Of a DNA stretch of 64,000 nt, positions 48,271 to 58,900 are shown piece after piece. The position numbers and the translations under genes were made by a program. The first letter of the stretch is position 1; every line of letters begins with the position of its first letter. The stretch is taken from NCBI GenBank assembly GCA_021399445.1, contig JAJTUQ010000002.1:1922001-1986000 (forward strand), written 5' to 3'. The stretch is from Xylogone sp. PMI_703 (Eukaryota; Ascomycota; Leotiomycetes). Under the pieces are notes generated by a model. It had not been told where the DNA came from. It saw only the letters and a program-made list of their open reading frames with translations, and made no database searches.

Positions 48271-51200
48271 ACTCTTACGATCTTTGGTTATGATTGGTCT
48301 ACACGGGCTATGGAACTGTACTTTTAAATACTTGGCCAGGAAGTTCTGGAGTTTGGGCGTACCCTTGAAAAGCAACGGGCGGGATGAAGACAATAGCCCT
48401 CGGACAAGCCAAAAGCGAGAACTTTATTTATATTCACTTCTGAGGTGCAATTTTGCCTCTATATAACTATTCCTACCATTACTCAGTATATTTTTACGAG
48501 CAGATAAATCTACGATCTACAACTTACGGGGTCCTGGGAAAGTATCAAGATCTCTTGCGGTACACGGAATAGCGGCCCCGCAGTTTCCCCTTGTGTAGCA
48601 GCAAGCTTTCAGATCAGCTATCTAATCGGCGGCATACCCACGTGGTAGCAGCGCGGGCCGCGCATCAACTTCCCGCTGTTCCTAACTGATTCCTAATCAT
48701 AGCCATCTCTTTACGTTCTCCGATGTTTACGTATCCACGTAACGGAATGTTTATCATAGTTATTTGTTACTTGAATTGCGTTCACGCAGTTTCCTTGGCT
48801 TTGTCAGCCTGCGATCCCAATATTACTTGCAGATGGTATGCTCGGATGCAGTATGGCCCTTGTTACACGACTTCGTGCTACGTACGTCGGGGAAGCAACA
48901 GCTTGCAGCAGCGTTGTACAGTATGACATTCTACAACGGCAACACAGTGCTCTCGAACTGCTTAAGATGACCATGGGTCCGAAATATCCCCGGCGATATT
49001 TTACGACCCGTACGCTAGGGTGTCGGTACAGTAGCGTGAACAGTAGAGGGGCAAGATGTTATTTTTAGGTTACAGTACTGTTCAGTAATAGGCTCCTTGT
49101 GCAGAACGGCATAGGACGGCTATTCATCTTAACACCGAGGATAGTGCAGTACAGTAAGTACCAATACTCCTGTATCGTATCGCGCATCTGGTTAATATCG
49201 AAGAGATGCGGACCAGGAGTTCCCCTTACGGTAAGTAAACTAGAGTCGTATCTTCCATAAGGCGCCTTTTCATGCAGAACGCTATTAGATGCTGGTAAGG
49301 TCAAGTATCGAAATCTACCAACACGGTAGTAGTCCGAACGCGCATACTCCAAAATCTGTATTAGTGAGTCTTGGTATTCCAGGAGCTTACGTACCCTTCT
49401 CCGTTTCTAGCTCCTCGGCACGGAAACTTATTTGCTCCCTTCGGTAATCAGAGTAGCGCCGACGCCAACATGATGGGGTCCAGAGTTTACCTTAGGTACG
49501 TACTATACTGTAGGTTGATAGGAGGAATATAAATATCAAAATTGGTCATGAGTCTGAGGTGAGACCGTGAAGAAGCATGCCAATTACAGCATTCAATCGA
49601 ATAACTGCAGGAGTAATGAAACATTTTATCTTGCTGAAAAACCCACCAATTAAGAAAAGGGAATATGGCATGAGAGCATCCGTTACTTACTGTGAATAGA
49701 GAAACAGAATGGCGACAAGGGGGGTTGCTTCTACAGCATGCACAAATTCCACACCTAACCGCTTCCGGTCCTTGTTATTTTCCCGCTGATGTGAGATCAT
49801 GTACTCGCCTTCAACATCGCAGATCAGCCCAGGCTTGTACACACGCATACACACAGTAAACGCTGACGAGGCACCAAAAAACGTGGGATGATGGTGTGCA
49901 GTAAGCCAAGGTAAGCTAACGTTATGCTAGGATATATTAATATTGCAGCATTATTACCGCATTGTCTGTACTTGTGTGTGTACTTGTGTATGGGTTTATG
50001 CAGATCGTTGCATTATGGCAGCATAAGCATTGAACAGTCAGCAAGCAAAAGACTAAGAAACTCAGGCACATCCGAAAATGCGCCTGAATAGTGCTAACCA
50101 ATGGATATAATTATCATCTCAGAATCCTAAATTCATGCTCGATGATGTATGTATGGTGACCGTAGCAATGCGGTTTTCGGAAACAAACGGCGGGCGTTGG
50201 AGATGATCTGCGGTCTGTTTCTCGGGGCATTATTACATAAGGGGTTTTCTTTACTTTTGTAAGGTACAGTAACTTGGTTGGTAAGACTGGACTGCACAGC
50301 ATGGGATAGGAAGTTTTCTGCTACGATAACATACGGTCTTTTAGCGAGGCTGTTTTTTTCCTTCCTGATATTGAAGACGCTCCGAAGATAGCTCGTCTAC
50401 TCGTAACGCATCCCCGGTAGACGGAGGAAGCTCTGGCTATCAGCCGCGTCTTCCTGTTCGCCGCAATACTCGGAAGGATACCGGTAATGTGCCTAGGTGG
50501 GGACTCTGAATGATGGCACAGAGAGTTGGCCTCTTCTTTCCTTTAGAACTTCCAGGAGATTGATATCAAGTGACCAGCCACGGATCAATCTACGAAAAGG
50601 GTAGGTGATGGTTGAAGCATATCGATACTCCGGAACTTAACTGGATAAAGCGTGAATTCGTGAGACCAGAGAACATAAGTATAGAGCACCACAAGGAAAG
50701 AAATGATGACAGGTACATTTCCAGGGTATAGAGGAGGTTATCAGGTACCACACCTAACCTCATCGCCGCTTCTTCATGAAAGTCAAATTTACTACTGCCA
50801 AACATTGTCTGGAGTGTGCAGACTATCGCTGAAGCTATGTAAGAAAGAAACAATAACTCACATTGACAAACAGCATTGAATAAGGTGATTGCCTGGATCT
50901 TGGCTCTAATGTTAACAGAACAAAGGTTAAAGAAAGCAAACTCAATTGAATCTTGCTAGTTCTCTCTACCAAAATGGAGGGATAGTAATTCTCGTCCATA
51001 TCAACCACATCAACTCTTGGATTCGGATAATATCGAGGAGAGCACCCTATCCTGTGCAAAATATTTGAACTTGCGTTGGAGCTCCTCCGTTACAATTGCT
51101 TAGCCGTGGTGATAGGTATCTCCACAATGTCGTTAGGGTACTGTCTGATCTTGAGCTGATGTTGTATCATTATAAATATAGTTTGCAAAAATGATGGGCA

Positions 51201-51327
51201 CAGAGTATACATCGTCTTTCTCTATTCGCATCGAATCCAATCGGGCCTAGCATATCAGTGTGGTAACCTCTCAATGGCACCTATCTGATTTGTGCATCAC
51301 CTATAGAAATACTGGTTACAAATGAAT

Positions 51328-51338
51328 GGATTCGAACC
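51328..51338 (-). promoter_or_regulatory. B-box-like sequence without a tRNA fold
   Basis: The minus strand reads GGTTCGAATCC, a perfect match to the RNA polymerase III B-box consensus GGTTCGANNCC. The flanks do not fold into a tRNA (no pairing acceptor stem, one T-stem mismatch, no A box at the right distance). It lies about 250 bp downstream, on the same strand, of the hairpin cluster. Confidence 0.3.
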
Positions 51339-51601
51339 AGTTGTGTCCGTCGATGCATGGATGCAGCCTCACTGACGCTTAAAGGACCTAAGGCACTGCA
51401 TTCCCGCTAACTAGGGAAATTACAATGTTATCCAGGTGACGCAATATCGACTATTCAAACCATCGGTACCACAGAACATCTTCTCGCTTCCTTCATAAAT
51501 TTTAATAACAAATGGATGCTTTTCTGAGGAAAATACAAAAAAGAGGCAAAAAAAAAAAAAACTTGAAAGAAAGAAAGAAGCAAGGTAAAAAACAGCAAAA
51601 C

Positions 51602-51633
51602 CCCAGCTCTCAGGGCGGGCACTGAGAGCTGGG
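51602..51633. repeat. Perfect 12-bp inverted repeat, 8-nt loop
   Basis: Arms CCCAGCTCTCAG (51602-51613) and CTGAGAGCTGGG (51622-51633) around the loop GGCGGGCA. Confidence 0.85.
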
Positions 51634-51694
51634 TAAAACGGGGCGGACCCCATTTTGCGGACCCTCAGAGCCTTTGGATTTTTATACGAATGCA

Positions 51695-51730
51695 TTTAAT
51701 GGTAGAGGGCGTCCCCCCTCTACCATTAAA
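51695..51730. repeat. Perfect 15-bp inverted repeat, 6-nt loop
   Basis: Arms TTTAATGGTAGAGGG (51695-51709) and CCCTCTACCATTAAA (51716-51730) around CGTCCC. A further 7-bp outer pairing, ACGAATG with CATTCGT, lies just outside, with a small bulge. Confidence 0.85.
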
Positions 51731-54032
51731 CCATTCGTACCCGCTATCCTAGGTTGAGGGATTATTACTAGCCGCCCACTTAATTGGGTCTATATAGTTC
51801 ACTCACATTGGAAGGAGGAAGGTACCCCGTGGGGTATGTGCATCAAGGGGGAAGGCGAGGAAGGCACCAAGGCGGGAGATGCATCCAGTGTGCGGTGCCA
51901 TGTGCTCAGTCACCCACAGTATAGTGTATTTCTCCAAAACCCCAAGAACATGGGAGGACATTTAACGTTAGATCCGGCAAAACAGGGTTGTTGTCCTAAC
52001 ATTTCGATGTGCGGGAAATTCAGTGCGAAACCTGAGTGCTTCTACAGCCTTGTTTCATACTGCCTTCACGGTACCTATAAAATGCTCTTCCTTCTACTCC
52101 ATAACTTCTCAGAGTTAGGCCCAAAAAACTAAAAGAGCCTGAAAGAAACATCAGATAGGAGAGCGACTTTAATTGGGTATGAAACAAAAGGAGATGTCCA
52201 GGGCTTTATTCTACGGGAAACCTTGTTTTCCATTAGGAGATTGACATGAGACCGCCTCTTAGGACTGTCGATATATTAGTTTACATTATCTTCACTAGTG
52301 ATGCAGATGTCTTCACTTTGAGTGTATAACTTAATCAGGTGTGTTGCAACTTCTTGTTTCCCCTTTTGATCCATGCTAATTATAGAGAGTAGGATGATTG
52401 GACTTACCAAGATGGAAAAGGACGGCCTCAAGGGTATTCAAGGGAAGATCCGTCGCCGGTAATAGGCTTTCGGTGTCATAACGGTGAAGTATCAAGAGTC
52501 GAGAAGTTGAGATTAACATAAATGAAGCAGTGTTTATTCAGGTCAGTCTGGAGGCAAATAGGTAAGTCAAAATCGTAGCACAATGAATTGTTTTCATCAA
52601 TACGTATCATGAGCTCCAGGCCGTTCTCCCTACTTCGTAGAGTAAGTAGATAATATTCCGTGGTTTGGCCTTGCGGTTTCTACGCCTTAATGGTTGTTCC
52701 CACAGTGACTTCGTGAGGGGCTTCAAAGAATCACATAGCTGGCCATCACTGGCACAACCTTTCTGACCATTCGAAACCCATTATTTGGAGGTGGTTCTCC
52801 GCGAGGTAGGGAATGCTGATTTCCAGTTGAAATTCTGCGAATCTCCAAAAATCGGATTGATTGCGACACTATTCACTGAATTTACCAAGGGCGCTGCTTA
52901 AACGGTATATGTCTGATTTTCACTAGTGTGAGAATCAACAAGAAAATAATGTAAGTAGAGTTATTTCATCCGTCTCACCTCTTCAAATCTCATGTCTTAG
53001 TTTGTGCGCATGAGTTCTACTATCATCACACGCGTACATCCGTTTCGATGTCTTAATGATAGCAGTAGTGTAGCGCATGCTTAAGCTAGTTATTCTATAT
53101 GAGCGTAGCTGTCCCTTGTTCTTTTTTTGAATTTATCCTGTTCAATTGATACGACGTTGCTTTTCTGATCTTGATCTACTAGTATGTCGATAGTGCGCCA
53201 ATTAATGAGGGGAATTGGCGTGATCTGGAGAATAAATATTGACTTGATTGTATCTCTTCAGGAGACGATTAGGCTTGACTGATTGGATCATTATTAGAGA
53301 GAATCGAGTTGTAGCAGAGTTCCATATTTGCTGCTTTGGAAGTCTGGATTTGATCGATTTTCAGGGATGTTTTCGAAATTGTGAGGTGCTAGTGCATGAT
53401 TGATTCGGATTAAACACGTAAGTGTTAGGATACAGATTGAGCCTTCGAGAATGAGTCGGCTCTCATTGGAACATAAAGGAAACTGGTAGCCAATTTACTT
53501 CTCATATAGTGCGGAAAGTCATCATTGATATCGATTCAACCCAAGATAGCAGTGGGTAGGATATTTTGCATATAAGATGTGGTCTAGTTTCCCTTAAACG
53601 AATCTGCGTAACTGATCAAAAGGGTGTTCTTATTCTACCTTGGAGACTAAAAAGTTTTAGACAATGCTATCATGGCGAGGTACCAGATATATGAGACGAC
53701 CCCAGACAGAGTGGGTCAGATGTTGTTAGAGAGGGCGACATCTGAGGCAGCCGAAAGTACCTTGATCAAGTTAAAGTACCTGTAAGAATTGCATGCTCAG
53801 CAGCACTTAATAACTATGATTATAATAGCTTTCGGTGCATTCACAGAATCTGGCATTAGCTATTCCAGCTAGTCCATTAATTTGAGATCAATTGAAGGCC
53901 GAACGGAATTGTAAACGCTCCTACAATTCCAGCATCGACATTGGTGGGGTGTTTTCCACGCACGTGACCCACAAGTACCACTTCACGCGACCCGAATCGC
54001 TCCGACGGAACGCTTTGAAATACGGGATGATG

Positions 54033-54037
54033 ATTGG
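54033..54037 (-). promoter_or_regulatory. CCAAT box upstream of the SDH subunit gene
   Basis: ATTGG on the plus strand (ACCAAT on the minus strand) about 290 bp before the start codon. CCAAT-binding complexes control respiratory and iron-using genes in fungi. On the minus strand an ATT follows CCAAT after 11 bases, close to but not matching the published HapX-type spacing of 12. Confidence 0.3.
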
Positions 54038-54324
54038 TTGCATATGATGAGGTAAAGCAGTAGCAATCGACCCATCAAGCTTTATTCCCGAGGTCAACTT
54101 CCGCCGCATTCCCTCCTCCACAATCCAGACACATCGACGCCAGGACAGCGCAATCCCTTGTGTTTGTGCCTTTTCATAGCTCAATCGATATCTCCAGATC
54201 CAGATTATCAATATTCTGATACTGGATTGTCATTGAGCGTGTCGGCTGGCTCAAATAGCTCTGCTCGGAACGGAATCCACAGGAAGCACTCTCTCCACTC
54301 CACACGACACCTTCCGAGGGAACA

Positions 54325-55275
54325 ATGGCATCTCTTCGCCCTACAGCGAGCCGTCTGCTCAGGACGGCTGCTCCTGGATTCAAGCCCACGACGATGTTCA
54401 CTCGTAGCATGGCTTCCGTGCAGTCTGAAGCCGAAAAGCCAGCCAAGACCAAGACTTTCAAAATCTACCGTTGGAATCCCGATGAGCCATCATCCAAGCC
54501 TCACATGCAGACCTACACTCTTGATTTAAACAAAACTGGACCCATGGTGCTGGATGCTCTGATTCGGATCAAGAACGAGATCGACCCAACCTTGACATTC
54601 CGCAGAAGTTGCCGAGAGGGTATCTGCGGTAGTTGTGCGATGAATATTGATGGTGTTAACACACTGGCGTGTCTATGTAAGTTGCCACTTTTAGATATTT
54701 TATCTACAGTTCTATGAGTTTTCTGCGGGAGGGAGAAACTAGTCTCTATTTTTCTCAAGAGATAAACTCTATATTGGACTCCTTTGCTAACACAGCACAC
54801 AGGCCGTATCCCAACTGACACCACTAAGGAATCCAAAATCTACCCATTACCACACACTTACGTTGTCAAGGATATCGTCCCAGATTTAACATACTTCTAC
54901 AAGCAATACAAGTCTGTCAAGCCCTACCTCCAACGCACCACCCCCAGCCCAGACGGAAAGGAGTACCGCCAATCAATCGCAGACCGACGCAAGTTGGACG
55001 GCCTGTACGAGTGTATTCTATGCGCATGCTGCTCGACATCATGCCCTAGTTACTGGTGGAATTCAGAGGAGTACCTCGGCCCAGCCCTGCTTCTCCAGAG
55101 CTATCGCTGGCTAGCTGATTCTCGTGATGAGAAGAAGGAAGAGCGTAAGGCTGCACTCGATAACAGTATGAGCGTGTACCGTTGCCACACTATCCTCAAC
55201 TGCTCGCGGACGTGCCCCAAGGGATTAAACCCTGGATTGGCTATTGCAGAGATTAAGAAAGAGTTGGCTTTTTAA
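54325..55275 (+). CDS. sdh2: Succinate dehydrogenase iron-sulfur subunit
   Basis: Spliced model join(54325..54676,54803..55275), 274 aa, one 126-nt intron that splits Cys118. About 30 N-terminal residues rich in Arg, Ser and Thr form a mitochondrial targeting sequence. Subunit B of complex II passes electrons from FAD to ubiquinone through three clusters. The 2Fe-2S ligands are C96, C101, C104 and C116 (in [15 protein letters not shown]). The 4Fe-4S ligands are C188, C191, C194 and C198 ([11 protein letters not shown]). The 3Fe-4S ligands are C245, C251 and C255 ([11 protein letters not shown]). Residues around the ubiquinone site, Pro199, Asn204 and His246, are the usual wild-type ones. All ligands are present and the length is normal. 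Confidence 0.97.
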
Positions 55276-55918
55276 AGAGTGGGCGAAGGCAGGCAGGGGA
55301 TGATGATGAAATATAGGACTGTAACACCAGGGAGAGAAATTACTGTAGCTCTGTCCGTCATTTCCTTAGGAAAGACAATATAGTTATTGCAAAAGGAGAA
55401 GCTGCGTCTCAGACTGTACACGTGTTGTATGTTTTCACAGGACGTGGTTTTTGGGAAGGTTGGAGGGCATCTGTACGGGGTGCAGGGGATTCTCTCATGT
55501 AGACAACTTTTTACTATGTGCTCCGCAAAAATACACCGTTTCGTACCAGAAATTTCTTTTGCATTGCAGGTGCTAAGCTGTTTAAAACATCGACGCAAGG
55601 CCTTTTACCATCTATTGAGACGTTATAATGATGAAACTGTATCAAGCATATTAATATATTTTGCATCAATATCTCTAATCTGTAGATCGATGTAGGCTAA
55701 TCTGCAGTTCCACCGCATCAAGCAGATCTATATATTCGTCAAGGTGAGAGAATACCAGTGTAATATCCCGAAATGCTATGGTTCAATTATACGACAAAGA
55801 GTTCACTACTGAGTCTTCTTTCAAATAATGGGTTCCAGGTTTGTATGGTACAGGCAAACCATTCTCATCCTGACTGTCACAGCCCAGCTTGGAAGAATCA
55901 GTCTAAATTGGCAGGCTG
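55276..55918. other. Convergent spacer
   Basis: About 640 bp between the 3' ends of the SDH subunit and the ankyrin-CorA gene. Probably two 3' UTRs; nothing else seen. Confidence 0.4.
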
Positions 55919-58900
55919 TCAGACTTTTGCAGATACAGAAGTAGCTCTTCTTCTGCGCTTGAATATATTTTGAAGAGATAAAAATTGGGGTAACTCTTCT
56001 TCCTGGCCTTGTACGGAATTGGATTGGTCTGAAAGTAAGCTAGCATCTACCTTAGACTTTTCCGAAGAGCTTTTCGACAGATCCATTCGGGAAGCGGAGA
56101 CTTTTGAGATGTCTTCATTTGATGAACCTTGGGACTTATCACTTTCCGTTTTACTGCCTTCCTTTCGAAGGCTTGGGGATTTGGGACTTTGGGAGTCACC
56201 CGCTTCTTGCGGCTTGGGATCTTCTTTTTTATTCAATTTTCTTTGAAAGATGGTCCAAAAAAAATCGGCATAGAATGCCAAAATAACCAGTGGCAAAGAA
56301 ATAGCAGCCGAGACACCGACTAGTCATTATTAACAGGATTGGACAACGCCAGGTTATATTCGAAACTTACATATGATGGGGAATATCCACCCGGGGCTAT
56401 ATTGTAGGTTGCCGCTTGCATGAGGAAAGGATGAGATATTCAATGCAAATATGCAGGCAAGGAAAGACATAGGCAACTAATAATGATACGTTAGACTCCG
56501 CGGCGATACTTCCCTTAGAAATACTAACGAATATGATGGTGACAATTGTGAAAATCATCAGAGTTTTTCCTTGTTCAATTGTCAATTCAGTCTGTTTTCT
56601 TGCGGATTCCGCTTCGGAGATGCTCGCTTCGTTCTGCTCAAGACCTAAGAGAGAATTTACCTGGTAGATCTATTAGCTTTCCGCTAATACTAAGAGCTCA
56701 TTTTCTTACTGAATCTTGGATACTCCTCGTAGACTTATTTAATTCCGATATCTGGTTGATCATATAGCCAGGCCCACTCCATTTGTGCTTCTCTCTTTTC
56801 CCTTCAGCATCGGGGGCCGGCCGCTTTGTCCCATACTTGTTGGATGCCGTTCCAAAAAGATCGTCCCAGACTCTTTTCTGATGTCCCAACAAGAAACTGA
56901 AGATATTGAGCTCGTCTTGAATATCCTTGACTTCATCTAAAAGGGTTGTTGCTTGGCTGATAGATGTATAATCATCTAATTGGTCTTGGATATTCTTTTT
57001 CCTAATATGGATCCCCGGTTTGTCGGTCACATGCACCTCTTTAGTGGCCTCTTCGTTTTTGATTTCCGCCTTCAAACGTTCTTCCCTCTCCTTTATCTTG
57101 TCACGAAAGGTTCTCGTGAGAGACACTTCATGATCCGCCTATGGTCTGTTAGGACGTAGTAAATGACTGGTGCCAAGGCAATTTGGACCTACTTTCTTAG
57201 TTACGAAGTCTGTGAATATTTGATAAGGTGATTTTTTAGGATCTTTGTGGTTCGGTTGGTTTATGAAATCAATGCAAAAATCTGTGATGAACTTGCTCAT
57301 ATCATCTACTGAAGACGGGGGTGATTGGCTATTTTTCTTCTCCTTCATTTGTCTTAGACTATCGAAGATTCTCTCCAGAACAGGGTCATCTCTATCATCC
57401 CCTCGAGATGTTGAGCTAGTAATTATAGTATCTACATATAATAATCAGATCTACGGAGCATGAAGATATCCAAAAAGCAAACTTGATAACATACATACCT
57501 TTATCAATAATCCAAAGCCATAGATGATCAACGCTTAAGATCGTCCATTCATCTTCTTGCGAAACATCTGGGGTAATGTGTTTCGTTACTACTTGATTTT
57601 GATCACGTAAATCCATATCGGATAAGGATCGATAATAGAACTGATCTAAAGTTTGTGAACTGTGAACTATCTCATCTTTGTATGCCTCACATAACTCCTT
57701 AAACGATGAGGGTGAGCCACGAGTCTCACGACTGTAAGTTGCAAAGGTGAGATATGGCATCTGGACCAAAAGTTAGATTATACTGACAAATACTGGACAT
57801 GACTGACATAAAGTGCAACATTTCAGCGGCTGTCATCTTCTGCTGTTGTTTAGTATAAATTTATCAGATTCAATTCCTTGAGCATTCTTACCTGAGGGTT
57901 TTGCCGACTCATCATTCCTCTATAAATATAATAATTATGTTAATAGGTATCTATTTAATGAAGTCGAAGTTAAATGATACTTACTATGCAGAGAGGTTTC
58001 ATTGATCGAGCACCAGACGTGCTTTCTGGAAGCTCACTCCAACTATGCCGAAAAAAATCACTTATTTCTCGATATCTATCTGTATCCAAGCGCTTATCTC
58101 TGCAAACTCTTTTCATTAGGTCCTATGGAATATATTAGCGCCTCGATTCCAATGGAATATCATACAACACACCATCATCCATTTCATCTATTGATATCAA
58201 TTAGTTTGTTAGGATTTTAGATATAGTTCAATAAGATACTACTTACATTATTGGCTGGCAGATGTATCCATCTAAATAACAAATCATCGCCAGAGAACGC
58301 TCTTTGTTTTGCGGCATGTACGCTGATATGTTTAAGTGTATCTCTGGCTTGTTCCATGACTTTATTTGGTCCTTTGTCGTAAATAATGGTATTGATAGGT
58401 CGAGTACGTCGCAAGAGATCCACTCGCCCTTTCTTGTCATCTTTAGGACGATAAAAGTCCACAGCTGAACTATCAAAGGTTTCATTGATAGTCCGCAAAC
58501 TCTCTTTCAGCAACGGTATCTCGTACGGGTCGTCGGAATAATATGATGGCCCCTGAATAAGAGGAGGATCATTTAACATATCGATTGCCAATGAATAATT
58601 CTCACGTTGTGATATCTCTTTCTTATCAGATCGCCCAGCCATCTGAGTACTGCTAGTAGTAGTTCTCGCAGCCGGCTCCTTCTGCTGTTCAGTAGCATTT
58701 TCTGTTCTTGTATTGGATTGTATATCCCCATCGTCGGGATCTCTGGGGATCTTCTTTCCCTTGTGGATTTCTGGCCCTTGTTCGACTTTTCTATCTCCTT
58801 GAGCTATATTTAGATTGGTCTTCATTCTTGAAGCGACTTTTCTCGCTTTATCACGGTTCTGGTTGGCCTCTCCTCTATCTTTTGCTAGGCCTTTAACCAG

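Larger units (their letters stand above)
51593..51765 (-). ncRNA. Candidate structured RNA: three tandem hairpins plus oligo-T
   Basis: Read on the minus strand, three hairpins follow one another: a 15-bp stem (51695-51709 with 51716-51730) extended by an outer ACGAATG/CATTCGT pairing, a 9-bp stem (51635-51643 with 51648-51656) and a 12-bp stem (51602-51613 with 51622-51633). In the middle stem the one mismatch becomes a G-U wobble only in minus-strand RNA. After the last stem the minus strand has T4 (51597-51600) and T6 (51587-51592), resembling a polymerase III terminator. A TATATAG lies at 51791-51797, about 30 bp before the presumed 5' end. No known RNA family recognised. A foldback (MITE-like) element is the main alternative. 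Confidence 0.25.
48271..54324. other. Gene-poor stretch (6 kb)
   Basis: The longest stretch without a recognisable protein gene, lying between the MFS transporter and the succinate dehydrogenase subunit. Short frames show no family resemblance. Contains the hairpin set at 51602-51738, an A14 run at 51548-51561 and several ACAGTAC words (49065-49160). Possibly old repeat-derived DNA, but no transposase remains visible. Confidence 0.5.

Noticed and set aside
51310..51400. Possible tRNA on the minus strand
   Set aside because: The B-box is perfect, but the acceptor stem does not pair, one T-stem pair is wrong and no A box fits.
51836..52132. Plus-strand 98-codon frame next to the hairpins
   Set aside because: No recognised family and no supporting splice or promoter signal; likely chance.
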